NCBI GenBank assembly: GCA_000231825.2
Contig: JH720339.1
Span: 658,368 to 722,367, forward strand
Length of the DNA: 64,000 nucleotides
Direction of reading: 5' to 3'
Source: Tetrahymena elliotti 4EA
Taxonomy: Eukaryota; Ciliophora; Oligohymenophorea; Hymenostomatida; Tetrahymenidae
The translations under genes were made by a program, and so were the position numbers. Below are positions 28,501-40,181 of the stretch, piece after piece. Position 1 is the first letter of the stretch. Each line of letters begins with the position of its first letter. The notes beneath the pieces were generated by a model. The model was not told the DNA's origin, ran no database searches, and saw only the letters and a program-made list of their open reading frames with translations.

Positions 28501-29890
28501 CAAAGCTATAAATTTCTATGAAGAGAAAATTATGATGATAGTAACAAGAATAAATTTTGATCAATCAGAAATGGAAAAAGCCAAGCTACAAGTCTGCAAA
28601 TAGCTTGTAAATGTTGATTACATAGATTGGCTTAATTATAATTATTTTGACATATTTAATATGTAAGCCAAGTAAACCAGAGATTTTAACTAATCTCAGT
28701 CTTCAAAACATTATTCACAGTAAAATCAGCTTTCACTGCTAAGCTCTAAAAATAGAATAAAAAATGCAGCTAATGTAAGAGAAGCAAAGAAATAGCTGTA
28801 AGTATCTGGAGGTTAACTCATTGAAACAAGTAATTTCTAGATAAATAGCACAGGGCAAATGGGCAAAAGTTTCTTTTCTTCTAAGCCAAAAATATAAAAT
28901 TAACTTCACTTGACTAAGTTTAATAAACAAAAACAACTTGTTTAGAATCAGAATGTTTATAAAAATTATATGAACTCATAATAGAATCACTCAACTAAGT
29001 CTGGATCAGGAAATAATTATACTCTTTAGTCAAAAATAGGAATATAGAATTTGAGAGTATTTGATAGATTTTTGACACTATTTATTTTGACCATACTAAA
29101 TACTATCTTTTTTTTGATACTGATTATCTACTTAAGTTAAAGCAATGACTCACTTAAAGTACCTGTTTTGATGAACTAGAGAAGTATCAATTTACACATT
29201 ATTATGGTTAATTTAAAAATTTCTACTTAACTTTTATCTTTCGACTATTATGTGAAAGATAACCTATGGTCAGACTATCAAATAACAAACCTTGAACGCT
29301 ATTATAATTAAATAAATTAAAGTTTAAAAAGTCTAAATGACATTTAGTAGCAAAATACAGATATCATATATGGAAACAATCCTTTCCCTTCAAGCGTTAT
29401 TTAGGAGCTTAAGGATATGTAAGAAGGAAGAGGTTGTTAATATTTAACTACTTATCCTTGTGGTAATTCAGAAGATTTAGGTATTATAAATATAATATCA
29501 TAAAAAAATAAATTTGTTACAGAATATCCTGAAATTTTATCTCCTACGAAGACTAATGAAGATTAACTACGTGTCTTTTTAAATGGAAAGCCATTTTTAG
29601 ATGGATTTGTATTTAGTTTTAAAAGTGAAGATGAACTTTTTGATGTCTATAGTGCAGCTATAAACTCAAGTATATCTACAGTTTCCTTAAGTATACAAGA
29701 ATTTCTGCAAAACTACCTAATTTATGGATGTGTAATCTTTGGTTTAATTATATTCTTTACTATTATTATTCATTGGAATCTCCTGTTCATAAGAATCCAA
29801 GAAATGAATTTATTGCTTACAATAATACCGGAAGATAAATTACAAGAAGAAGCAACACTTCATATGATCCGTTAACTTCATCGCATGTGA
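22574..29890 (+). CDS. giant multi-pass membrane protein with PAS domain, TmcB-like (paralogue 2)
   Basis: Five exons (22574-26094, 26383-27303, 27364-27684, 27735-27859, 27948-29890) give 2,276 aa. The protein follows paralogue 1 closely through the N-terminal membrane region, the Cys-rich motif (CKIENCVCRQYPC), the PAS-like domain (SFIGRAHNDLL ... NDGYIFPVKVHFD ... IIFHRSGRIVAMTKHIARI) and the C-terminal membrane segments. The Ser/Asp-rich middle region diverges most. The start is doubled (ATGATG). All four introns occupy the same places, so the pair arose by tandem duplication of an already intron-bearing gene. The third-intron acceptor was chosen as CACATAG because nearer AG sites break the frame. 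Function is unknown beyond probable membrane sensing inferred from the PAS domain. It converges on RTEL1. Confidence 0.9.
26242..26322. repeat. 23-bp inverted repeat in the first intron of giant paralogue 2
   Basis: Arms at 26242-26264 and 26300-26322 are reverse complements with one mismatch, separated by 35 bp. The host intron (26095-26382) is 288 bp against 115 bp at the same place in paralogue 1. Confidence 0.8.
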
Positions 29891-30590
29891 TTAAATTTAA
29901 AAATTAAAAGTTTAGTCATTATTAATTATCATACTTTTGTATTAAATTTCAAATAAAAAATTCTATAAATTAGTATGTTCATCCAAAATTCGTTAAATTA
30001 ATATGTTTTTCCCAATATAAGTATTCTCTTATAAAAACAAACGTAAATAACAATTAGAAAAATTAGTTAAATGCTTTAATAAATTTTTAAATAAAATAAA
30101 ACTGAAACGAATTTATAAAATATTATTAAATTTTGATAAATAATAAATAGTCAGTTCTAAGGTCAAAATTTCTAGATAAATTTTATGTTTAAATTATCAG
30201 ATGAGACTTTTAGCAAGATTATCAAATAAATAAATAATTTTAAAGTATATTTAAATTAAATTAATTCTACTTAAAAAGCCTAAGTGATATTGAAAAACCT
30301 AAATCTATAATATCAATTAAAAAAATAATCAATTTCCAAAAAATTTTGTTTCCTGAAAATTTTTTAAAAATTGTAAAATTGTTTAGAAAACAAAAATTTC
30401 AACACTTAGATACATATTATATATTTTTAGTAGATTTAAAATTATAATTTTATTAAGTAAGTAAGACAAAATTTAAATATAAAATTTATTATTTGAATTA
30501 AATAAATAATTATTTTAGTCAAAATAAATTTATTATTTGATATGATAAATAATTACATTTTTTTTGTTTTTAAAATAAATTTAAATAATT
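29891..30590. other. convergent intergenic region, 700 bp
   Basis: This AT-rich region holds the 3' ends of giant paralogue 2 (+) and RTEL1 (-). I see no gene or repeat in it. Confidence 0.6.
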
Positions 30591-33500
30591 TCACTCAAAA
30601 AATATTTTATTTGAGTAAATTGAGTTTTTTGTGCTGATAACATTTTGTTAATTACTGAAATTTGAAGGACTATTATTAGTTTTTACTTTATTAAAGGCAA
30701 AGGATTTTATTTTAATTGGCTTGGAAAAATCAAATTTATTTGCTGAAGAATCTTCTTTATTCTCTGGTTTAACAAAGTTGCTAGGCTTTACAGTTTAAAA
30801 TTATTCCAATTGTAAATCTCCTTCATCGTCAGATAAAATGTTTTCAAATGGATTTTTATTTGCTGTTTAAGCTGGTTTTTCAATTATTTATTAGCTTTTT
30901 TCTGGTTATTACAAACTTCTCGGGATTTAAAATTATTTTTAACCTTACTTTTCTTTATTATCAAAAGTTAAAGTTTTGAATGCTTTTTTCATTAAAGGCT
31001 AAGGCTTTTCAATTATTTATTAGCTTTTTTATTATTCTTAATCACTACTTACTAATGAGTTTTATTTGAAAAACTTTTATGGTTTTTAAATTTGGTTTTA
31101 CTAGTTTTTAATTGAAGTGAAATCAAATGCCCTTTTTTAAACTCCTATAGCTCCAGATGACTGCTAGTTCTGTATGTTACTGTTTGAATCATCCAAGTCT
31201 TATTCAAAATTTAATTTTTTCTTTAGTGCAAATTATCTTTTTTATTCTTCTTATTTCTACTTTGATAATTATTTTTTTTCATTAAAAAATTATGATAGCT
31301 AGATTAATGCTTAATCAAATGAGTCTATTTGTTAAGTTAAACACCAAGAAGGCATGTGTTTTAAAATATCTTATTATCCAAATCTTTCATCCAAAAAAAT
31401 AACACTTCCCCAGTCATTAATATGCCTAATTACTCTTCCAATTGATTAGTTCATTGCTCTAATTGCTTCTTATACATACCATTCATTTCCATTTATTCTT
31501 TATGAATTAGTCTTACATTATTGATTTAAGTAATCCTTTTTTACCTAAATATTTATATTCTTGAGAGGAGGATAAGGTAAACCTAATAAAAAAATAAAAA
31601 TAAAAAATTTATAAGAATTATTTTAATATTTTACCCACTAAAATAACAGCTCTTGCAGACTCATCAGCAAAGTCAATACCTTCTGTAATTTTACCTCTAG
31701 CTACACAAAAAAATGCAGAGCCTTTTTATGTTTTGGATTTTTATTTGAAATCTTACATTGCAGACATTGTTTCAGCATTAGTTTTTGCTTCCCAATATAT
31801 GAATTTTTATGCTAGCATTCGGTTATATATTTTTTGAGAATTGTTAGCATTAGAATTAGAAAAAAAATTTGACCATTAAGCCTTACATTAATTCATTAAT
31901 TGATTTGAGGGAAACACAATTAAGACTCCGTTTGGTATAATTTGAAAAAGTTCAACTAGAGCATTTCCTAAATCTAAAATCATATCTTAATCTTTTCTTT
32001 TTTCATAGCAAAAATTAAAAGTTTTTTTATATTATGTTACAACAGAGGAATTTTATGGTCTTCCTTTTATTACAGCAGAAAATAGTTGCTTTTTAGAATC
32101 TATTACATGCTTGTTTTCTAGTACAACATTAAATGGAATTTGTAATTCAGTCTTCCAAAAGTTAAATGGTTTTAATGTGCCTGAAGTAAATAGCAAGCAG
32201 TGTGGCTCTAGCTAAAGAATTTTTTTGAAATTTAAGCTAGGATTAAGGCATGATAAATTAAGCTATGGATTTTCTGGATCTTCTAAATCGAAGTAAAGCT
32301 TATAATCTTGCATTACATCTGTGTTTTAACAGAGTTATGTTGGGTTGTCTGATTTTTTAGTTTTTAAATTGAATTCGTTATGACTTGTCCATAAATCTTT
32401 TAATCCTTCTAAGAACTTCACCCAAGTTTCTAGACCATGATGAGAAGCTCCTATACTTAAATCTTTAATAGCTTTATTAGCTCTGTCTATGTATTGACCA
32501 AGATTTGTTTAGTTTAATCCATTTTCAAATGAAACAAATTATTAACCTTTTTATTTTTCAAGTGCTTTGATATAGTTATCAATTGAATTCTCGTTTACTC
32601 CTTCTTTAGAGGATCTTGTATGAATTTAGATCAATTAAAATATATCTTTACCATTCTAAATTTAAATATTATCACTATTGTATTCTCTATACTAGTTTTG
32701 CTAATTTTCTTTTATCTATTGTAATGCTTTTTACTTAAAATAATTTCTCAATTCTTAAATTGGTCCTAGCATAGCTTTGCAATCAAAAGTACAACTTGCG
32801 AAGTTTTTAGTATCAAAATCGCTTAATTCTTTTATTTGAGTGCCTCTTTTTGCTGCTCCTAATAAGGGTGCAGTTGAACCTGCATTATTTTAATCATCTA
32901 CATGTCCTGTTTCAATATACTTAAGTAGATTCAACAAATCAGCTTCTGCTGCACATAATGAAGAATAGTTTAAAAATAAGGAATAACCTTCTTCTGCTGA
33001 TTTATGAATATTATGAGCTTCATCAAATATAATGACTGCATTTTTTATATTAATATTAGCTTGATTCATCACATTTCTATCAAGTAGATAGTTATATGGT
33101 AGAAAAAGAACATCAACTGCATTATTAACTTTCTAAGTATGATAAAAGGGGCAATAATTATTATTATACCCATCACTTCTTAAATCCTCTATATCAGGCA
33201 TTCTCAACTTGAAAACATCCCTACTATCATCCATAGTACCTCTAAAGTACTTACAGTAAGTTTGTGTGTTAAGCTATTTATTAGTAAAAAAATTAGATCA
33301 ATTTAAGAAATAAAATGATCTGCAAAATAAAATTTAATAAATAAACATTTATTAATCTATTTTTGCTAAAAAATGATTTATATTACTTAACTTATTGCTT
33401 TTTAGCATGATGTATTCAATAAACCTCCTTTGAGCTATTAAAACTCTTTCTTTATACAGTATTATTCTCTTGATCCTTGTACTATTATTTTTGGTTAATA

Positions 33501-33983
33501 AGCTGTAGTTTTTATTTCTTTGACTACCTACTAAATTTAGCTGTGAGTTCTTGAGCAATAAATAATTCTGTTTGGAATAACATCCTTTATTCCTTATGTT
33601 TATTCTCTCCTTTATTATAACCATCCTAAGCAAGCGCAAAGCATTGATAAAGTTTTTCCTGTTCCAGTAGGTGATTCAAGTAATCCATGAACCTTTTCTT
33701 GTAAACATTTGATAACACTTTCCATATAAACTACTTAAACATCATATGGTTTATGTGGAAAATAAATATCAACATTATTTATATTTAATTTTGTATGTTT
33801 ATCTTTATGCAATATATTTAAATTGATAGGAGTATTCTCTAAAACAGGGTCTTTTGATCTGAAACTTTTACTGCTTTATTAAGAATTTTCATTTATTAAT
33901 GAAGAAAAGCTTTCTTATCTTTGGATAGGTTTTTTATGCTAAGCTAACATCTTAACTTTCATAGAAGGTATGTTAGAATTCAT
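30591..33983 (-). CDS. RTEL1: RTEL1-type DNA helicase (iron-sulfur, XPD superfamily)
   Basis: RTEL1 unwinds D-loops, G-quadruplexes and telomere loops in the nucleus. Exons on the minus strand are 33983-33387, 33273-31635 and 31582-30591 (1,075 aa). After a Ser/Gln-rich leader come the subfamily motif [15 protein letters not shown] and Walker [10 protein letters not shown] (about 113-121). Motif Ia is [10 protein letters not shown]. Four cysteines spaced as in the RTEL1 iron-sulfur cluster follow (GSREQYC, TSC, YCKYF, NYCPFY). Next are the DEAH box (VIIFDEAHN, about 281-289), GLPYPP (about 746) and QSIGRVIRH (about 791). The C-terminal 200 residues are Lys/Asn/Gln-rich with repeated SLIIEKP-like linkers; I could not identify a PCNA-interacting motif or harmonin-like domain there. 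The N-terminal motifs distinguish it from XPD, FANCJ and DDX11. It diverges from the apyrase gene across 1.85 kb. Confidence 0.93.
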
Positions 33984-35833
33984 TTATCTATCTAATAAAA
34001 TCTAATTTCTATTGAATATTTCCTCTACTAAAAATTTAATAGAATTTTGATACTTTATTAATTAAAATACAAATTAATTAGCGCCAATTCTCTAAGTCTT
34101 CTAAATAGAAGTATTTTTTGATATCTCTTGTAAAAATTCAATTAACTCCTCTAATTTAAATTAATATTTGCCAAAATTATTCAAGCTATAATTTTACTAT
34201 ATTTGCTAAAAAATATTTTTTTATTACATTTTAAAATAAAAATCTTTTGAACCTTCATTTTTAATTAAGAGAAAAATTAATGAAAAATTAATTTTTCAAA
34301 TTGAAATCATCCAAAAAAAATTAATATATTAACTTTTAAATTTAACAATCATGTTCCAATATCAATATTTTTATTTAATATTCAGTTATTATCTTATTAA
34401 AATTCTTTAGGTTTGTCTTTTACAAAAAAGTCCTCTTTTTCTTTTTTGCAAAGTTAATATAACAAAGGCTCAATCTACTGAAATTTAATGAAATCTTTAT
34501 CCAAAATTTATTTATTCAAAAAAAAATATTTAAATGGATAGCATTTTAAATCCTGTCATTTAAAAAAATTATTTTTTTAATTTGTTTCAACAAGAACAAG
34601 GAAGGAAACAAGGTGAAAAATTTTTATTTTTTAAGTAAAATATTATGTATGGAGAACATAGCTTTTTTGAAAATTTGAACAGAATTTAATATGAGGAGAA
34701 GCATAAAAATATTTTATCTTTCTCATTAAATTAAAGTAGCTATGGTTTTTATTTTAGAAGCTTTAGATTTTTAATTTTTTTAGTTACTCATCTTTGTAAT
34801 TTATTGATTGAGCTTTTTAAATAATTAAAAGTAATTTTTTAACATTTTCTCAAAAATTTATGAAAAATAGAACTGAAATTAAATGTAGTAACTATTAAAA
34901 ATATAGTATTTTATGATATGAAGGTTATAAAGCTAATTTTTCAAGTATTTTTTATCCTCTTTGAAAATTCCGATTGATTAATTTCTTAAAAATAAAATAT
35001 TGATTATCTAATATTATTTTTCTCCTAATTTGAAGTATTGTATTTAAAGAATAATATAGAGGTAGATATTTTGAAAAATAAGATTATATTTTTAAGATAA
35101 ACAAACATAAAATTATTGTAAAATTTTCAGTAAAAAAGAAAGATAAATTGTGCATAGAAAAATTATTAAATGTATAAAAATAAATAATTCTTTTGATCAA
35201 ATTATTGTTGCTTTTATTTTACTTATACTCTGTTTAGTGAAAATATCTTTGACAATTGAATAAATATATATTTAAATGCTGCAAATAAAATAAGCATTCC
35301 TTTAAATTTACATTTGATAAATAATAAAATTATCATTTTGAAGTATGCTTTTTAAAATTATGTAACTCAATTAGAAGTAGTACATATTTATGAGCAAATT
35401 TTTTAATGAATAAATAAATGATAAAATTATTATGATAAAAAGATATAAAAAAAAATAAAGAACGACTTTATTTTTTTAAAACAAGAAATGTAAAAGAAAT
35501 CTAATCATGAAAAAACAATTTAAGTAGACAAAATTATTGATTGGTGAAAGTGTAATCGCCCATTTCTAATAGACTTTAAGTTTAAAAATATAGTAAATCA
35601 ATAATCACACCTTATTTAGTGTAATATAAATGATTCCTTAAAAAGATAAAATTAAATCCATAAATTTTACGATTTCATTTAATCAATAAATAAATTTCTT
35701 TGCATGTATTCAAAATTTAGAATACCTGATAAGAAAAATTTAAAGAAAGAAAAATTAGTTGCTATTCATATAAATTAAATAATAAGTAAATAAAGTTAAT
35801 TCTCAATATTTCAAGCTATAAGCATATCAAAAA
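33984..35833. other. divergent intergenic region, 1,850 bp
   Basis: This is the longest repeat-free spacer in the window, between the starts of RTEL1 (-) and the apyrase gene (+). It is nearly pure A+T with many homopolymer runs. I saw no conserved coding segment, tRNA or repeat, though a small RNA gene could be missed by eye. Confidence 0.5.
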
Positions 35834-37409
35834 ATGATATCTCAAAAAGCTAAAAGCATAACAGTTGCTATTTTACTTTTTACCATTATGGTTGTCATCA
35901 TGAATTCCTTATCTAGTTAGGGTTCATAAAGTTTAAGATTGAATTCAAATCTTAAATAATCTAATTAAACTTGCTATGGTGTAATTTTTGATGCAGGTTC
36001 ATCATCAACAAAATTAGGTGTTTACTCATGGCCTTGTAGAAGTGAAGTCTAAATTCCTGAGATTAATCCAAAAACCATTCTTAGTGGAAAAATTACTCCT
36101 GGTTTATCTACTTTCGCAAGCAATTTAACAGCAATTGATGGCTACTTGGGTAGTCTTTTACAATAAGTAAAGTCAGTTATACCAGCTGAATTATAATCTG
36201 CTACTCCTATTATGTTAGGTGCTACTGCTGGTATGAGACTCATACCTCTTGAATAATAAACTGCTATTCTTGAATAAACCTACAAGTTCTTTAACAACAG
36301 TGGATTTTATTTTGAAGGTGAAAAGTGGAACAGAGTAATTACAGGTTAAGAAGAAGGCACATTCTTATGGATTGCAACTAACTATTTGAAAGGAACCATT
36401 AAAAATAATACTGATCTATACAATTCAAACAATAACACTTATGCTACTATTGATCTTGGTGGTGCTTCAACTCAAATTTCCTTCAAGTTTGCTCCTCCTT
36501 AACAAAGCGATGACTATGATTACAATGTTACTCTTCCTGAAAATAATGACTACACACTTTATTCAATTTCATATTTGGGTTACGGAAATGATTAAGCAAG
36601 AAACAATGTAATTAACTAAATTTTACTTTGATCTGCTATTCACCTAAATACCACAACAAATTTTTAATTACGATTTGAATATTTTTTAATCTAAAATTTT
36701 ATTGTAAAAGGTCATTCAATTTTCAACCAACAAAACTCAAAACATTACTTTCACTGGTTGTTATAATCAAGGATACTAAACATAGGTTAATGGTACTACA
36801 ATTGAAGGTAATTTTTTTATTCGAGATATTCTCATTTACAGATTATTTATTTTATCTCTTTAAAAAGGTAACTCAAATGTATCAGAATGTATTGAAAACA
36901 TTAAGTAATTCTTAAACTCTTCTAATTGCAATTATCCTTAAGAATAATGTTCAATCAATAATACTTACCAATCTATTGTAAATTCATTTTTTTATGTCAA
37001 TTTTTATTTACTTTTTTTTCTTAAGATTCCTGAATAAACTCAAATTATTGCAGTCAGTGGTGTTAATGCAGCTATGACCTCATTCAACTTATCTTCTCCT
37101 TTTAGCCCTCAACAACTACTTAAAGAAGCACAAAAATTCTGCAGGCTTGATTACGAAACAATCTTATAATTAGAGCCTACTAATCCCTATGTTTCTACCA
37201 AGTGTTTCTTAGGTTTATATGCTTCTACTCTTTTAATTGATGGATATAAAGTTGGCAATAGACTTATTGAATCACCTAGCTTAATACAAGGAGCTGAACC
37301 TACCTGGTCATTAGGATTTTTGTTTAATGAAGTCTCTAATTAGAAATGCGATCTAGCCGATATTGCATGCTAAGGTCTTCAAAGCATCTTCAAAGCTTTT
37401 AGACTTTGA
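35834..37409 (+). CDS. GDA1/CD39 family nucleoside tri/diphosphatase (apyrase)
   Basis: Enzymes of this family hydrolyse nucleoside tri- and diphosphates outside the cell or in the secretory lumen. Exons 35834-36607, 36711-36807, 36868-36977 and 37026-37409 encode 454 aa. The N-terminus has one hydrophobic stretch (ITVAILLFTIMVVIM), acting as signal peptide or anchor; no C-terminal membrane segment is present. The apyrase-conserved regions appear in order: IFDAGSSSTK (about 51), LGATAGMRL (about 127), GQEEGTFLW (about 171), DLGGASTQISF (about 207) and a weaker fifth region PTWSLGFLF (about 418). Several NxT/NxS glycosylation sites (for example NNT, NVT) and paired Cys residues in the second half fit a secreted or lumenal enzyme. 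Substrate preference (ATP, ADP, GDP or UDP) cannot be told. Length is usual for the family. Confidence 0.92.
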
Positions 37410-37946
37410 AGAGGAATGAAATTCTTTAGAAAATAATTTGAAAAGCAAAAATTAAAATATATATAAAACGTTAAAATTTTTTTGTGGTTTTGTGCCAATT
37501 CAATTTTACAATTTAAACTGCATTCGCTAAGGATAAATTAGTTTATTTTAAATATTAAAAATATGTTTAAACATTCTGTTCCTTTAAATTAAAATATTTG
37601 GTTTTATTACAATATTTTTTCAAAATTTTTTACTAAACGAGAAATAAAAGACTATGAATGACTCCACTCAACTCAACTCAATTCAACTTAAAATTCAATT
37701 TTCTTTTTATTTCAGTAACTCAAAACTATTAACTCTAAAACTAAAAATTTGTGTTATAATTTACAAAAAGTAAATAAATGTTTTAATTAAACAAATTTAA
37801 TAACAAAAAATCAAACAAAATCTCATTAAAAAATTATTTAATGCAGTAGGACATCTTATTATCAAAAAAATGGATAGTAGAATTCTTTAAAAATTAAGAA
37901 TATTGATATAAATATAAATAATAATCCATACTAATATTTATTATTG
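37410..37946. other. convergent intergenic region, 537 bp
   Basis: This spacer between the apyrase gene (+) and an LRR gene (-) contains a short ACTCA-type microsatellite around 37664-37690 and otherwise plain AT-rich sequence. Confidence 0.6.
37664..37690. repeat. ACTCA microsatellite
   Basis: Four to five imperfect tandem ACTCA/ATTCA pentamers lie in the convergent spacer downstream of the apyrase gene. Confidence 0.65.
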
Positions 37947-39773
37947 TCACTTAAAAACTCTAAAATATAGATGAATATTCTAGTTATTAATACTGCTTTT
38001 AAGCCTTTAAAAATATAAAATGTTAAAAGACTTTAACATGTGTATCAAAATTATTAATATTATTTTCAATGCTTCTATTCTCAATAGCTTGCTCTTCGTC
38101 TTTAGGAATTCTTGTTTAAAAATATCATACTTTTTTTTCTTTGTGAATAGATAGGCTGCCTAGTTAGGTGTGTATTTTATTCAGTTTTTCCTGAAAATTT
38201 TCTAAACTGTATTATGTCCACAGTCATATTTAGTATCTAAAAAGACCGTTTTAGTTATTAATTTTTTTAGCTTGTTAAATGAATATCTATATTTCTTAGT
38301 AGAAGGGAAATTATTGACCCTGAGGTCTAAATACAGCTAAAATAGGCTTTAGCACTTTTATAATTCAGATAAGATATCTAGAGAACCTTACTAAGTTATT
38401 TTATTATACTTAAAATACAAATTTATACAAGCTAACTTTTTACATTTTGCCAAACCTGATATTAAGTTTACAATACCTTTATCATTAATATTGTTAATTT
38501 AAAGCTTGTCTTTCAAATCAAAACTAAAAGAAATCAGATTCTAACTTTTTGAAATCTCCTATCCAATAAAAGAAACACCTTCATCTTTGATTGAATTGTT
38601 TTGGAAATTTAGAGATAAACATTAAAGATATTAACATTTCACTATTTCTGATATAAAATTTTTAGTTCCTTCACTAGTTATTTTATTATCGTAGACAATA
38701 AGGACTAATGTCATAATTTTATTTAATAATGATATCGATTATCCTAGAGATTAAATAGCATCATTAGATGTATTAGTATTTGGTATACTAAGATTCAAAT
38801 AAGTAATATTAACACAATTTGATAACTCTTTTGCTAATTTTTTAATTCCATCCTATCCTAAGTTATCTGAAGATACTGAAAGATTTAAAGATGAAAGATT
38901 TTAAATTTATCCTAAATGATTTCCTAAGTGGGTAAGGCTTAATTCATCGAGATTGTTATAGGAAAGATTTAGATTCAAAGATTAAAGATTTTTTAATTTA
39001 ACTATTTCATTTCCTATAGATTTTATACCATTAGCACCAATTTTATTAGAACTCATTTACAAATCTAGAGTATTAAGATGAACTAAATTAGATATTTATG
39101 ATAGAAGATATTTAGTTTATGCTGAGTCTATTTTACATTAGCTTAGATTTAAAGTTAAAGAATTAAGATTTTTTGAAAGCTTTAAAATATCTTCACCTAT
39201 TACTCTATAAGTTATGAAAGTAAAAAATTTATTCTATATTTGAATAATGAGAGATTCAAGCTGAGTAAATTTTGAAATATTCTTGGATAGAGCTCTAATA
39301 GCATCATCGCTAACTTTGAAATAATTCAAATCGATGGTAAATTATTTAAGATTAGGTAAATTGATAATTAATTTAGATATTTAAATCAAGGATTGTTAAG
39401 TAATCTTAGTTGACCATAAAAAAAGAGATAAAGAAGTAATTGTAGAACATTTTGCTATTTCTTAAAATATTGTTAGAACTGCTTCATCTTCTATACCAAA
39501 ATGTCTAAATTTAACTATCAGAGATCTTAAATTTGTACATTTTGATATCTCTTAAGCTAATTATTTACTATTTAATTCTCCTATTATAGAGTGTTCCAGA
39601 TCAAGTACTAATTTAGTTAAGTTTAAGCATTTTTCTTTCTGTAGTTATAAATCACAATTCTCAGGTATATTTAAACACGTCAGATATTTAAATGTTGTAA
39701 TTTGCAATAACTCTTATGGTGATTTTTGTATTATACCTTATGATGCTTTATTTATATTTGTTTTTTACTTCAT
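37947..39773 (-). CDS. leucine-rich-repeat (RNI-like) protein
   Basis: A single exon of 609 codons runs from ATG at 39773 to TGA at 37947-37949. From about residue 50 to 500 it consists of repeats with the pattern LxxLxLxLxxNxIGxxGxxxIGxEIxKLKNLxxLNLNLSxN, for example LKNLQSLNLNLSYNNLDE and NKIGANGIKSIGNEIVKLKN. This is the ribonuclease-inhibitor-like LRR class that is very abundant in Tetrahymena and Paramecium. It has no kinase, F-box or membrane segment in the visible frame. The last 40 residues become hydrophobic (LKIILIILIHML) after a Lys-rich stretch. In the +1 frame the same bases read as an acidic, more protein-like tail, so a late frameshift or mis-called base is possible. LRR proteins of this type bind other proteins; the partner is unknown. 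Confidence 0.85.
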
Positions 39774-40181
39774 TAGTCTTAGGTTTATTTATTTCTTTAT
39801 CTTAATTAATTTATTAGTATTTCAGAAAAATATTAAAGAAATTATTTAACTATTTTTATTTATTAATTAAACCATTTTTGTGAAACTTCTAATATCTTAT
39901 TCTTTTTTTCTCAATTTTTTTATTTAAAAGGTGTAACTAAAATAAAATTGTTGGATATTCAATAATATAATATTATATTACTAGAATTTATTAATACAAA
40001 AAATATTTCTTTAAATATTCAATTCTTAAGAAAATATAATTTGAATCAGAATAATTATAAAATAAAAATTTATATTTTAAAAGAATATTTAATTTATGTA
40101 AATTGACAAATATTTTTTTAAGTTTTTCATGAAAATAATAAATAAATTAGCTGAATTGAATTAATTGATGAGTAGATACTC
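39774..40181. other. intergenic, 408 bp
   Basis: This AT-rich spacer lies between two minus-strand genes. It must hold the LRR gene promoter and the 3' UTR of the coiled-coil gene. I see nothing else in it. Confidence 0.6.
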
